Positions 14,408 through 23,074 of a DNA stretch of 26,652 nucleotides are shown here, piece after piece; position 1 is the first letter of the stretch; every line of letters begins with the position of its first letter. The position numbers and the translations under genes were made by a program. The notes beneath the pieces are model-generated. The model made no database searches and had not been told where the DNA came from. It worked only from the letters and a program-made list of their open reading frames with translations. The stretch lies in NCBI GenBank assembly GCA_041920275.1, contig JAYRSE010000002.1, positions 1 through 26,652 of the forward strand. The letters are read 5' to 3'. Origin of the DNA: UBA12088 sp041920275 (lineage in GTDB: Bacteria; Patescibacteriota; Minisyncoccia; Phycocordibacterales; UBA12088).

Positions 14408-16294
14408 TGCTGCCGTGACATCCTTCTGCACCCCACCGACCTCGGCGTCGGTGAGGGTCTTTTCTTTGCTCTGAAAGACCAGATGCCACGCATACGAGAC
14501 ACGTCCCTCCTTTTCGAACGTATCAAAAAGATAGTGCCGCACCAGCGTTTCGGGTGCCGATTCGATGACGACCGCAAGCACTTCCTCGGCAGGAACATTC
14601 GCGGGCACCCACACCGCAAGGTCCCGGTAGATGCACGGGTAAGATGACCACGGTGTATAGCGTTTGGTCGGATCCCACGAGGTATCCGGTTCATACCCTT
14701 CCGGCTCCGGAAGCGCGGGGAGGAGCGCGTCCAGACTGAACTCCACCACCCCCTCCTGCGGGTGTTCGTTCGTGAGCCGCATACCGAGCGAATCGGCAAG
14801 AGCGGCAAGGTCCTCCATGAGCACTTGATCCGCTTTCGCTTGCTTCCCTACGACCGCTCGCACACCGAGCGCGACGTGCAGCACCTCTCCGTGTGCATGG
14901 AACACGGTCCCGATTTCAAAAAGTTTGACCGTATCAAGTCCCAAGTACGGCGCGTGGTAGGCGTTGTCCGTAAGCGCCTTTTGCATACCCGTACGAAGAT
15001 CGGCCCGCATGAAGCCCTTGTCGGACGCAAGCGCATTTGCAAGCTCGACTTCGCCATGATCGGTGAGCGCGTAGGTATACACCTCCGAGTACCCACGCAT
15101 AACGAGCGCGCGACGGATCCGCATGGTGTAGTAAACGCTTGCGTTCACGGCGGGCGACACATCGGAAGTCTTCGGCAGCAGTGATGGTATGTTGGCGTAG
15201 CCGTGCACCCTACCTATCTCCTCCACGAGGTCCGCCTTGATCGCGATGTCCTTGCGCTCCCACGGGGGCGTGATCGCGAATTCGTCGTGTGCGCGAGAGA
15301 ATTCCCACTCGAAACGAATGAGGATGCGCTCCACGTCGTCATAGGTAAGCGAGGAACCGAGTGTGGTGTTGATCTCAGCAAGGGTAAGGTCGATCGGCTC
15401 TCGCTCACCACGAGGCACGAAGCGGTCCTGCGCCCCCACGAGCACACCACCCGCAACGTCCGCAATGAGCGCAATGAGGTCGCGCATGGCGAACGCGGGC
15501 AACTCACGCGCCGGTTCGTTCTGAAAGCGCAGCGAGGCCTCTGTGGCGAGCCGAAGCCTGCGCGAGGTCTTGCGTACACTCCGGTAGAAGAAGTGTGCCG
15601 CCTCAAGGACGATGTCGGTCGTACCCGCGTCCAGCTCCGCCTCTTTGCCACCCTTGATACCTGCAAGCGCAAGCGGCATGCCGCTCACACCATCCGCGAT
15701 CACGAGGTCGTTCGAGTCGAGTGTGTACGACTCGCCGGAAAGGACCGTGATCCGCTCACCCTCCTCGGCAGAGCGCACGCGTATGCTCCGTTCACCCTCG
15801 TCACTTGTTGCAAGTTTGGACAGGTCGAACGCGTGGAGCGGCTGTCCGGTCTCCAGCATGACATAGTTCGTGGCGTCAACGACGTTGTTGATCGAACGAT
15901 GACCGAGTGTCTCAAGTCGCTTGCGAAGCCACTCGGGAGACGGGCCGATCGTCACGCCGCGCATCACCACGCCCAGGTAGCGCGGGCACAGGTCCGTATC
16001 CTCCACCGACACGTCGAACTGTCCCGCTACGGGCAGGGTCGGGATGGGGTCGCGCAGCGGATCGCGCGCAAGCGGTATGGAAAGCAACACGGAAAGCTCG
16101 CGTGCCAAGCCACGATGGGAAAGGCAGTCGGCGCTCCGGTTCGGCAACACATCGACGTCGATCACCCGATCGTCACCCACCTGCTCCACTCCCTCTATCT
16201 CGAACGAATGAAATGTGAGCAGATCTGCGATCTCGTTTGCCGCAGGGAGCGGCGTGTCGAAGAAGGTCTGAAGCCATGCATGTGATATGCGCAT
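14378..16294 (-). CDS. pheT: phenylalanine-tRNA ligase beta subunit, short form
   Basis: A 638-residue subunit, against about 800 in most bacteria. The N-terminal piece (MRISHAWLQTF...SFEIEGVE) runs directly into VIDVDVLPNRSADCLSHRGLARE, so the EMAP-like tRNA-binding insertion normally between them is absent. B3/B4 editing-type, B5 and catalytic-like regions follow, and the C-terminus is an FDX-ACB anticodon-binding domain (YPCIYRDLAVWV...). With PheS it forms the heterotetramer that charges tRNA-Phe. It begins 11 bases after the pheS stop and is co-transcribed with it. Confidence 0.95.
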   Translation of the reverse strand: MRISHAWLQTFFDTPLPAANEIADLLTFHSFEIEGVEQVGDDRVIDVDVLPNRSADCLSHRGLARELSVLLSIPLARDPLRDPIPTLPVAGQFDVSVEDTDLCPRYLGVVMRGVTIGPSPEWLRKRLETLGHRSINNVVDATNYVMLETGQPLHAFDLSKLATSDEGERSIRVRSAEEGERITVLSGESYTLDSNDLVIADGVSGMPLALAGIKGGKEAELDAGTTDIVLEAAHFFYRSVRKTSRRLRLATEASLRFQNEPARELPAFAMRDLIALIADVAGGVLVGAQDRFVPRGEREPIDLTLAEINTTLGSSLTYDDVERILIRFEWEFSRAHDEFAITPPWERKDIAIKADLVEEIGRVHGYANIPSLLPKTSDVSPAVNASVYYTMRIRRALVMRGYSEVYTYALTDHGEVELANALASDKGFMRADLRTGMQKALTDNAYHAPYLGLDTVKLFEIGTVFHAHGEVLHVALGVRAVVGKQAKADQVLMEDLAALADSLGMRLTNEHPQEGVVEFSLDALLPALPEPEGYEPDTSWDPTKRYTPWSSYPCIYRDLAVWVPANVPAEEVLAVVIESAPETLVRHYLFDTFEKEGRVSYAWHLVFQSKEKTLTDAEVGGVQKDVTAALERAGWQVR

Positions 16295-16305
16295 ACGAAT
16301 GTCGT

Positions 16306-17004
16306 TTAGAACTGATGAACGAAACGCAGGTCGCCCGTATGGAAGAGCCGCAGATCATCCACCTCGGCGGCTATCATGATCAAACGCTCGATGCCGAATC
16401 CGAACGCGAACCCGCGATACTTTTCCGGATCGACCTTCGCTGCGCGCAGTACGTTCGGGTGCACCATACCCGCACCCATCACTTCCACCCAGCGTTCCGT
16501 GCCGTCGCTCTTGCGCAAGAGCATGTCAACCTCGACCCCGGGTTCGACGAAAGGAAAGTACCCGGGTCGAAACCGTATCGCGATCGGACGTTCGAAGAAT
16601 GCGCTGAAGAAATGCTCGAGCGTACCTTTGAGATGCGCAAGCGAGATGTCGGTGTCGACACAGAGCCCTTCCGCCTGAAAGAACTGCGCCTCGTGGGTGG
16701 CGTCGGTCGCTTCATTACGAAAGACCCTGCCGGGCGCGATGATGCGAGCCGGCGCCCCATACTTTTCCAAATACCGCACCTGCACCGGGCTGGTGTGGGT
16801 CCGGAGCACCGCCTCCTCCTTGCCTTTCACAAAAAAGGTGTCCTGCATGTCGCGCGCCGGATGGTCGCGCGGCACATTGAGCGCGTCGAAGTTGTACCAT
16901 TCGCTCTCAACGAGCGGCCCCTCGGCACATTCGAAACCGAGCTCATAGAAAATGGCATTTATGCGGGCGATCGCTGCCGAAATGGGATGTGAGTGACCCT
17001 GCAT
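16306..17004 (-). CDS. pheS: phenylalanine-tRNA ligase alpha subunit, catalytic core only
   Basis: A 232-residue subunit, against about 330-350 in typical bacteria. It starts at the catalytic domain (GHSHPISAAIARINAIF, then GFECAEGPLVESEWYNFDALN) and lacks the N-terminal coiled-coil arm that contacts tRNA-Phe. Class II motif 2 (RVFRNEATDATHE) and motif 3 (GFAFGFGIERL) are intact, so aminoacylation should be retained. A TATACT box at 17012-17017 lies only 7 bases before the ATG, so the mRNA is likely leaderless and no internal start has been missed. First gene of pheS-pheT. Confidence 0.95.
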   Translation of the reverse strand: MQGHSHPISAAIARINAIFYELGFECAEGPLVESEWYNFDALNVPRDHPARDMQDTFFVKGKEEAVLRTHTSPVQVRYLEKYGAPARIIAPGRVFRNEATDATHEAQFFQAEGLCVDTDISLAHLKGTLEHFFSAFFERPIAIRFRPGYFPFVEPGVEVDMLLRKSDGTERWVEVMGAGMVHPNVLRAAKVDPEKYRGFAFGFGIERLIMIAAEVDDLRLFHTGDLRFVHQF

Positions 17005-17011
17005 ACGGTGC

Positions 17012-17017
17012 AGTATA
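17012..17017 (-). promoter_or_regulatory. -10 box of pheS-pheT promoter
   Basis: TATACT on the minus strand, 7 bases from the pheS ATG at 17004. The -35 region is weak (TCGTCA at 17 bases). Such spacing predicts a transcript beginning at or next to the start codon. Confidence 0.55.
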
Positions 17018-17060
17018 CCGCAAAGAGACTCGTCTGACGAGCGTCACGACCCGTGCAAGG

Positions 17061-18065
17061 TCACCACGACGTTTCGCGGTACTCCTTCCCATCGTATACC
17101 ACGAGCGTACCGTCGGAGAGGATCCGCGGAACGAGATTCGACTCCTCGATGAAAGTCTGAATGTTGCGCTGTGAACGGCCGTCGAGCTCCACCGCATACA
17201 CCCCGCGTTCGCTACCGATCACGAGCACGTCGTTGCGATCGGGAAAGAAATCGTACCAGGTGATGTCCTCCGCCCAATCGATGACCTGCACGGGTGTACA
17301 GGTCGCGGAACAAAAGTAGTACGGGGGCGCATCGTTCTCGCGTGCCCACGTGGCATACACATTCCCATCCTCGATCCAAGTGAGGATCCCACTGCGTTCA
17401 CGCAGTGCGCTTTTTTTCATATTATACAGATCACTCGAGCTTGCGGATCGCTCCAGCCATTCCGGGAACACCCGTTCCGTAATGAGCGTGGTGGTGGCAA
17501 CCTTCTTGCCCCGCACCATAACGAAGGTGGAACTGGCGATCTCTTCCTCGAATTGCCCGACATGCTCCGCAAAGTGTTCGGCGAGCTCAAGGAAACGCGG
17601 GTTCTTGAGCTCCTCCGTGGAGGAGGCGAACGGTCCCGCGAACACGCGTGATCGGTCGAGCGTAGTCGTCGCGGTGACCGTGGCCCACGTGAACCCTTCC
17701 GGCAACATGAGGATGGTCGCCTCGGTCACAAACTCGGGCCGGACGGCAAGCCGTTTGGTCCAACTCCGATACCCCTCGCGAGTGACCCACACCTCGTACG
17801 TCTTATTCGGGACCAAATTCTGTATGTAGGTGTTCTTCGAGAACGCGCCGTTCGACTCGATGAACACATCGTCGAGGTAAACGGCGGTGTCCGCCATGTC
17901 GGAATGGATATAGATCCCGCCGGTCTGCACGATATTGAACGCTTCATCGAAGCGGTACCCGTTCGAGTACAAAATGAGGAGCGGTGTGCCTCCCATGAAT
18001 ATGATCGTCAGGGCCCAAAGCAGCAAGGTGCGGATCCGCGACGAGAGTGGCTGTGAGTGGTTCAT
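17061..18065 (-). CDS. PEGA-domain membrane-anchored surface protein
   Basis: A 334-residue protein with one N-terminal hydrophobic segment (~13-32) after a short basic stretch, so the bulk is extracytoplasmic. Residues ~48-120 form a PEGA domain (GGIYIHSDMADTAVYLDDV, ending in KTYEVWVTREGYRSWTK), a beta-fold found in surface proteins. The rest is beta-rich with repeated Asp/Trp segments and is not recognised. Its start codon overlaps the stop of the glycosyltransferase gene by 4 bases (ATGA), implying coupled translation and a shared cell-surface role; that role is inferred. Confidence 0.8.
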   Translation of the reverse strand: MNHSQPLSSRIRTLLLWALTIIFMGGTPLLILYSNGYRFDEAFNIVQTGGIYIHSDMADTAVYLDDVFIESNGAFSKNTYIQNLVPNKTYEVWVTREGYRSWTKRLAVRPEFVTEATILMLPEGFTWATVTATTTLDRSRVFAGPFASSTEELKNPRFLELAEHFAEHVGQFEEEIASSTFVMVRGKKVATTTLITERVFPEWLERSASSSDLYNMKKSALRERSGILTWIEDGNVYATWARENDAPPYYFCSATCTPVQVIDWAEDITWYDFFPDRNDVLVIGSERGVYAVELDGRSQRNIQTFIEESNLVPRILSDGTLVVYDGKEYRETSW

Positions 18066-19615
18066 ACGGTTTCCGATTTACGGTGCTTTGGTGTCACCCA
18101 GAACGCACCGACATACGCCCCGAGCATGAGACGTGTCTGTGCGTGCAATCCCGGCAGGGCACCGAATATGGTGATCGTGAACGGCACCAGGAGCCACTGC
18201 AACGTCGCCCCGATGTAACGTATGCGACGTCGCGGATGGTCGAGCGGCAGTTTCGGCATAAAGGAAAAGGCCATGACCGCGGCGAGCACCAAGCCGAGCA
18301 TGGCGACGATCATGATGTTCCTCGTAATGTACGGCAGACTATAGGAGAGCACCGTGTCGCGGAACGCCTCATCGCCAAGCACGAGCGGGAGCCAACCTAA
18401 AAGCATGATCATAATGGGCGCAGTTGCAAGCGACCAAAAACCTTCGATCTGCACCAGAGTATGGAACACCTTTTTTCTCAACGAAATGTTCTTGTTCTTC
18501 ACAAAACCGAAGAGCATGTACGGTATGTTCTCAACGCCCCACATCCACCGAAAATGTTGACGGTAAATGTTGATGAGCGTACGCCAGGTGTTCTGCGCCA
18601 GATTGGCATCCATCGAGACGGGATACCCGATCGGCACCGTCCGGTACTTGCCGTCGTTCGCAAGGTAGAGGTTCCAGAAGATCCGTGAGTCATCGGAGAT
18701 CATGTTCTTTTGCCAGAAACCGACCTCATCGAGCGCCTTGAACGATATCGCATGCGAAGAGAACGTCGTAAGCTTCTCGGCCCGCTCTTGCTGTATCATC
18801 TGCCAGAACGTGCTTGAGAATGCGGCGACACGGGAAACCGCCGGTGCATCCCAGATGTTGTTGTTGTAGAGCGGGACCGGCTGAAAGGACGCATGATGCG
18901 GGTCCTCCGTGGTAAGGAAATGCCAGGTAAGGCACAGGAAATACTGCGGTTCGATGATGGTGTCGATATCGAACGCACTCACGATGATATGCTCGTAGGG
19001 GATACGTTTCGGACGCACCACCCGATCGCGCGCTTCGATCGCCGCAAAGGTGATGTTCGGTCCCTTGCCCCGTATCTCACCCGGCAGACCATCGGGATGC
19101 GCGGTGACCAAAAAGTGCGCGAACGTGTTGCGATATTTCTCCTCCATCCTCTGTGCGATCGCTTGCGCTTCGGGCCCCGCTCGCTCCTCGGTCGCAAGCA
19201 CGATGATCATACGCCCGAGGTCGTACTCTGCACGAGCGATGCTTGCAATGGCCTCATCGACCGTCGACTCCGACTCTTTATAGAACGGGAGCAGCACCAT
19301 GTGATACAGATGCTCGTACTTGAGCGTCTCCATGCGCGCACGCCAATCGAGCGCCATGTTGTGTTTGAGTCGCTTCCAGTTGTGCCGCTGATGGAGCGAG
19401 AGGTAGAACGTCTTCAGCAACCAATAGAGATCGAACGCGATAATGAAGTACGCCGCTGCGGACGGGGCGTAGATCGAGAGCACCACCGTAAGCGCGATCG
19501 TTCCCCACGAGAGCAAGCCCGGAAGGATCTCGAACACCCGAAAGAGTACACGGTCCCATCCTGTGAGATCGCGCGCGTGCGCTACATGAAAATAGGGCGA
19601 TCGAACAAACTGCAT
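18062..19615 (-). CDS. membrane glycosyltransferase, family 2-like
   Basis: A 517-residue multispanning protein. Two hydrophobic segments (~30-75) precede a cytosolic GT-A-type domain with VLLPFYKE, a DID motif (SAFDIDT), and a late SDDSRIFW and Q..RW-type segment (IYRQHFRWMWG) characteristic of processive family 2 enzymes. Further membrane helices occupy ~390-500. It probably transfers sugars to a lipid or exported polymer; donor and acceptor are unknown. It is the first gene after tRNA-Thr and overlaps the PEGA-domain gene by 4 bases. Confidence 0.82.
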   Translation of the reverse strand: MQFVRSPYFHVAHARDLTGWDRVLFRVFEILPGLLSWGTIALTVVLSIYAPSAAAYFIIAFDLYWLLKTFYLSLHQRHNWKRLKHNMALDWRARMETLKYEHLYHMVLLPFYKESESTVDEAIASIARAEYDLGRMIIVLATEERAGPEAQAIAQRMEEKYRNTFAHFLVTAHPDGLPGEIRGKGPNITFAAIEARDRVVRPKRIPYEHIIVSAFDIDTIIEPQYFLCLTWHFLTTEDPHHASFQPVPLYNNNIWDAPAVSRVAAFSSTFWQMIQQERAEKLTTFSSHAISFKALDEVGFWQKNMISDDSRIFWNLYLANDGKYRTVPIGYPVSMDANLAQNTWRTLINIYRQHFRWMWGVENIPYMLFGFVKNKNISLRKKVFHTLVQIEGFWSLATAPIMIMLLGWLPLVLGDEAFRDTVLSYSLPYITRNIMIVAMLGLVLAAVMAFSFMPKLPLDHPRRRIRYIGATLQWLLVPFTITIFGALPGLHAQTRLMLGAYVGAFWVTPKHRKSETV

Positions 19616-19668
19616 ACTTGTTTGGAACCGCTGTGTTCCGCGTATTTACCACGATCCCATGCCGCGAG

Positions 19669-19741
19669 AGCCGAAGCCGAGATTCGAACTCGGGACCTAC
19701 CGCTTACAAGGCGGTTGCTCTACCAACTGAGCTACTCCGGC
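19669..19741 (-). tRNA. tRNA-Thr (anticodon UGU)
   Basis: The 73-nt minus-strand gene has acceptor GCCGGAG with CTTCGGC, D-arm GCTCAGTTGGTAGAGC, an anticodon loop CTTGTAA giving UGU, and a T-arm with GTTCGAATC. CCA is not encoded. It lies between the small membrane protein gene and the glycosyltransferase gene, possibly in one transcript with them. Confidence 0.95.
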
Positions 19742-19769
19742 TCTCACGGCACGCACTCCGGACGCGGTA

Positions 19770-20156
19770 CTACACACCACTCTCGTCATCGAACTCCGTT
19801 CGGACACGCCGCTCACGTGCCACCATGCGCAAACGCGACACGTACGGCTCTTTTTTGGCGGGCTTGCGCATACGACGTACACGTTGTGCGAACGCAGCAA
19901 GCTTTCGCTCCACGTACCGCACGACGAGTAACGCGAGGTACGTGAGCAGATGAAGACTGCGAGCGCACACATCGCGACGCACGACGAGTCGAAAGTCATC
20001 CACGGCTTGTGCGACCGCGAACATGACGCGAGCGGTGCGACGTTCGATCGACCGTCGCGCATTTCCGCCAAAACGCACTTTGCGGACCTGCTCGACACGA
20101 GCCATACCGTATACGCCCGCTAAAAGCATAGCCGAAACTGCGAACAGGTACAACAT
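19770..20156 (-). CDS. small hypothetical membrane protein (128 aa)
   Basis: Not recognised. A 128-residue, very basic protein with a hydrophobic N-terminus (MLYLFAVSAMLLAGVYGMA) and a second hydrophobic stretch (~68-82, LLTYLALLVVRYV), followed by an Arg/Lys-rich tail. It begins 3 bases after the tsf stop, which suggests co-transcription with rpsB-tsf and supports it as a real gene. The arginine abundance in GC-rich DNA is a reason for caution. Confidence 0.6.
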   Translation of the reverse strand: MLYLFAVSAMLLAGVYGMARVEQVRKVRFGGNARRSIERRTARVMFAVAQAVDDFRLVVRRDVCARSLHLLTYLALLVVRYVERKLAAFAQRVRRMRKPAKKEPYVSRLRMVARERRVRTEFDDESGV

Positions 20157-20159
20157 GCG

Positions 20160-20747
20160 CTATGCACGTACCGAGAAACGAGCGCACTCCGTGACCAAGA
20201 TCCGCTCGCCGAACTTCTGTATCGCTCGCTCGACCATATCGCCCACCGTTACGGAAGGGTCCTTGATGAAGGGTTGATCCATGAGAACCTGCTCTTTCAG
20301 ATAGCTTGCCATCTTACCCTCCACGATCGAAGCGCGCATCGATTCGGGCTTTTCTTTCGCCTCCTCCTCGAAAAGCTCTCGCGCCTTCGCCACATCCTCC
20401 TCCCTTACCTGCTCCTTCGAAATATAGCGAGGATTCGTGGCGGTCGCATGCATCGCGATGTCATGTGCGAGCGCGACGAACTCTTCGTTCTTGGCCACGA
20501 AATCCGTTTCGCATGCGAGCGCAACAAGCGCCCCGACATCCTTTGAAGAATGCACATACGCCTGCACGACACCGGCACCGAGCGATCGGTCCGCCTTCTT
20601 TGCAGCGGCTGCACTTGACTTCTTTCGAAGGACGATAAGCGCCTTCTCCATGTCACCACCCGTTTCCTCGAGTGCGTGCTTGCAATCCATGACCGAGAGT
20701 CCGGTCCTCGTGCGGAGATCTTTGATCTCTTCGGGAGTGATGTGCAT
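20160..20747 (-). CDS. tsf: translation elongation factor Ts, short form
   Basis: A 195-residue EF-Ts, the nucleotide exchange factor for EF-Tu. The N-terminal UBA-like helix bundle (EIKDLRTRTGLSVMDCKHAL) leads into the exchange core CETDFVAKN at 79-87. Only one core subdomain is present, as in the short Thermus-type proteins, against ~280-300 in E. coli. It follows rpsB after 63 bases, the conserved rpsB-tsf order. Confidence 0.96.
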   Translation of the reverse strand: MHITPEEIKDLRTRTGLSVMDCKHALEETGGDMEKALIVLRKKSSAAAAKKADRSLGAGVVQAYVHSSKDVGALVALACETDFVAKNEEFVALAHDIAMHATATNPRYISKEQVREEDVAKARELFEEEAKEKPESMRASIVEGKMASYLKEQVLMDQPFIKDPSVTVGDMVERAIQKFGERILVTECARFSVRA

Positions 20748-20810
20748 ATGCCAAATGAACGATTAGAATATTCTCTTAAAGGACACGAATGCCACACGTA
20801 TAGGAAAACA

Positions 20811-21545
20811 CTATGCACGTGCCGCATCGGCAACAACGGGCATCTCGCTTTGGCCGACAAGATAGGCGTCAGCTATTTCGTGCACGATGTATGCGATCGA
20901 CTTGCGTGCAGAGTCATTCGCGGGTATGGGAAACGCGACGTCGGAGAGATCACAGTCGCTGTTGGTGAGCGCGATGACGGGAATGTTGAAACGATGCGCC
21001 TCTTTGATGGCGGTATGCTCACGTTTTGAGTCCACCACGAAGAGCGCATGCGGAAGCTTTTCACCAAGGTCCACCAGGCCGGCATACATGCCCTCGAGTC
21101 GCTCGATCTCGCGGTCGATCTGCAGCCGCTCGAACTTGGTGTATTTGCTGAGCGCGCCACTCTCACGCTTTGCAATGAGATCCTGCATGCGCGCAACACG
21201 ACGCTTGATTTCGGGGAAATTGGTGATCGTACCGCCGATCCAACGACCGACACTGTACGCCGCACCGCATCGAAGCGACTCTTGTTTGATCACCGCATGA
21301 CTTTCCGGCTTACCGCCGACAAACAGCAACATCTTGCGTTCACGGCCAAGTGTCCGGGCAAACTCCTTCGCCCGCTCCAAGAACGCATGGGTCGCATTGA
21401 GATCGAACACATCCATACGATCTTTGTTGGTATATAGATGTTTCGCCGCGCTCGGGTGGCGACGGGAGCGCGAAAGACCGTAATGAGCACCCGCAGTAAA
21501 GAGCGCGTCCAATGTTTCGTTGGTGGGGGTTGTGATACTGTTCAT
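20811..21545 (-). CDS. rpsB: 30S ribosomal protein S2
   Basis: A 244-residue S2 of standard length. Signatures include LFTAGAHYGLSRSRRHP near the start, WIGGTITNF in the middle and LFVVDSKREHTAIKEA...IPVIALTNSDCDL towards the end. The ATG at 21545 is chosen over an in-frame TTG at 21566 because that TTG lies within the promoter spacer. There is no ribosome binding site, consistent with a leaderless message. Confidence 0.97.
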   Translation of the reverse strand: MNSITTPTNETLDALFTAGAHYGLSRSRRHPSAAKHLYTNKDRMDVFDLNATHAFLERAKEFARTLGRERKMLLFVGGKPESHAVIKQESLRCGAAYSVGRWIGGTITNFPEIKRRVARMQDLIAKRESGALSKYTKFERLQIDREIERLEGMYAGLVDLGEKLPHALFVVDSKREHTAIKEAHRFNIPVIALTNSDCDLSDVAFPIPANDSARKSIAYIVHEIADAYLVGQSEMPVVADAARA

Positions 21546-21556
21546 AGGTAGCGAGG

Positions 21557-21585
21557 ATTGTAGCAAATGCTTGACAGTTTGGCAA
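21557..21585 (-). promoter_or_regulatory. rpsB-tsf promoter
   Basis: TTGCCA (21580-21585), a 17-base spacer and TACAAT (21557-21562), with the rpsB ATG only 11 bases beyond the -10 box. The expected 5' leader is about 5 bases or less. Confidence 0.75.
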
Positions 21586-21601
21586 TAGAGGAAACCCGAG
21601 G

Positions 21602-22558
21602 TCAGACACCCGCATCTGAAGCGTCCGAAAGTGCCTGCAATATGGCCTCGATATCCCCCCGCAGAATTCCTTCTATATTATGCCAACTTTCCTTGATACG
21701 ATGGTCCGTTACCCGATCCTGCAACACGTTGTAGGTCCTGATCTTCTCGCTTCGATCACCGGTACCGATCTGCCCTTTGCGCTCCGCAGCGTACTTTTTC
21801 GCCTCTTCCTCATCCTTCAGTTCCTGCAGTTTGGCGAGGAGGATCTGCATCGCCTTTTCACGGTTTGCACCCTGGGTCCGCTCCGAGGTGCAGCGAACAT
21901 CGATCCCGGTCGGCTTGTGTACGAGGCGCACGGCGGTCTCCACCTTGTTCACATTTTGTCCGCCGGCCCCGCCCGACCGTGAGAATTCCATTTCGATATC
22001 TCCCGGTTCGACCTCGACCGTCACCTTTTTCCGTATCGGAAGAATGGCCACGGATGCCGTGCTCGTATGGATCCTGCCGGAACGCTCGGTCGCGGGTATG
22101 CGCTGCACGCGGTGCACACCCGTCTCGAAACGCAACTTTTTGTACACATCCACACCACGCACATCGAACGAGGCCTCTTTATATCCATCGACCGGACCGA
22201 GCGAGGTCGCGATCGGCCGCACGATCCACCCATGTGATTCGGCATATCCGCGGTACATGTTCGCAAGATCGCCCGCAAAAAGTGCCGCTTCGTCACCTCC
22301 GGCCCCCGCACGGACCTCCAATATCACCTCATTGGGAAAACGATCTTCCTCCTCCTCTTCACGCACGATCTCCTCCATTTGCGCAACAAGCGCTTCCTGC
22401 TGCGCCACAAGAGCGGCAAGCTCCGTCTCAGCAAGCTCGGCCATGGAAGGGTCCGACGCTGCAAGTTCGCGCACCTCGTTCGCCTCCCGCTCCAACCGCT
22501 CATACTGCTCGGCATGATACTGCGTTTTTTGGTTGTCTTTGTAGCACTGAAGGTCCAT
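21602..22558 (-). CDS. prfA: peptide chain release factor 1
   Basis: A 318-residue class I release factor. The stop-codon-reading tripeptide is PAT (155-157), the PxT type that identifies RF1 (UAA/UAG), not SPF of RF2. The catalytic GGQ is at 199-201 within SGGAGGQNVNKVET. A coiled N-terminal region (~15-75) is slightly shorter than in E. coli RF1 (360 aa). The ATG at 22558 is preferred to an upstream TTG at 22576 because a TATGAT -10 box (22565-22570) ends 6 bases before it. Confidence 0.95.
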   Translation of the reverse strand: MDLQCYKDNQKTQYHAEQYERLEREANEVRELAASDPSMAELAETELAALVAQQEALVAQMEEIVREEEEEDRFPNEVILEVRAGAGGDEAALFAGDLANMYRGYAESHGWIVRPIATSLGPVDGYKEASFDVRGVDVYKKLRFETGVHRVQRIPATERSGRIHTSTASVAILPIRKKVTVEVEPGDIEMEFSRSGGAGGQNVNKVETAVRLVHKPTGIDVRCTSERTQGANREKAMQILLAKLQELKDEEEAKKYAAERKGQIGTGDRSEKIRTYNVLQDRVTDHRIKESWHNIEGILRGDIEAILQALSDASDAGV

Positions 22559-22564
22559 AGATCT

Positions 22565-22570
22565 ATCATA
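22565..22570 (-). promoter_or_regulatory. -10 box for prfA
   Basis: TATGAT on the minus strand, 6 bases before the prfA ATG; its upstream sequence is the rpmE terminator, so no -35 stands out. Predicts a leaderless message. Confidence 0.4.
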
Positions 22571-22573
22571 CAC

Positions 22574-22597
22574 CAAAACCGCCTGGAGGCGGTTTTG
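22574..22597 (-). terminator. terminator between rpmE and prfA
   Basis: A perfect 10-bp stem (CAAAACCGCC with GGCGGTTTTG) around a 4-base loop, ending in TTTTG on the minus strand, 17 bases beyond the rpmE stop. Confidence 0.75.
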
Positions 22598-22613
22598 TAT
22601 AAAAGATGATGCG

Positions 22614-22874
22614 CTATTGCTTTACCGAGGCGAGTGCCGCGCGGCGCTTGAACTTCTCGACGCGACCTGCGGTGTCTATCACACTTTCCTTGCCGGTGTA
22701 GAACGGATGACTCGCGCTCGAGATCTCAACGACCACCTTCGGATATTCCTTGCCGTCCGACCATGTTCCGTTCAGTTTGGTAGCGATGGTGGAGCCGAGC
22801 AAGATGGACTCCCCGCTCGAAGCGTCCTCAAACATGACCGTGCGATACCCTTTCGGATGGATCTTTGCTTTCAT
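22614..22874 (-). CDS. rpmE: 50S ribosomal protein bL31 (zinc-free type B)
   Basis: An 86-residue bL31: MKAKIHPKGYRTVMFEDASS start and a SSASHPFYTGKE segment with a GRVEKFKRR tail. It has no cysteines, so it is the zinc-independent (type B-like) form. Promoter TTGCAT-17-TAAAGT lies directly upstream, leaving only 9 bases between the -10 box and ATG; terminator follows the gene. Single-gene unit. Confidence 0.95.
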   Translation of the reverse strand: MKAKIHPKGYRTVMFEDASSGESILLGSTIATKLNGTWSDGKEYPKVVVEISSASHPFYTGKESVIDTAGRVEKFKRRAALASVKQ

Positions 22875-22883
22875 AGTGACGCT

Positions 22884-22912
22884 ACTTTACCAGAAAAATC
22901 GGGGCGATGCAA
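22884..22912 (-). promoter_or_regulatory. rpmE promoter
   Basis: TTGCAT (22907-22912), 17-base spacer, TAAAGT (22884-22889); ATG at 22874 is 9 bases beyond the -10 box. Confidence 0.65.
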
Positions 22913-22926
22913 CGACATGGCACATG

Positions 22927-22955
22927 TTGACGATATGTAATATCCGTTGTATAAT
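22927..22955 (+). promoter_or_regulatory. near-consensus promoter without an assigned gene
   Basis: TTGACG (22927-22932), a 17-base spacer and a perfect TATAAT (22950-22955) on the plus strand. The only downstream annotated gene is on the other strand, so it may drive a small RNA from about 22962 or antisense transcription into the lytic transglycosylase gene. Confidence 0.6.
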
Positions 22956-23074
22956 GTTAAGCTACGCCCACTCCGCGCTGTACGCTCGACCGAGGATTCG
23001 CTCCGAACATCGCCGCGCCAAACCATTCCGCTTCGATGCGCGCTCTTGCGGAGAGGTGTTTTGGTTCGCGGTCG

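Noticed and set aside
21546..21566. TTG start of rpsB seven codons upstream (and similar upstream starts for prfA, the transglycosylase gene and rplY)
   Set aside because: These codons lie within or ahead of the promoter elements and would not be transcribed.
14378..22558. UGA-recoded genetic code as in Absconditabacteria/Gracilibacteria
   Set aside because: Genes such as vsr and the helicase end in TGA, and full-length proteins are obtained under the standard bacterial code.
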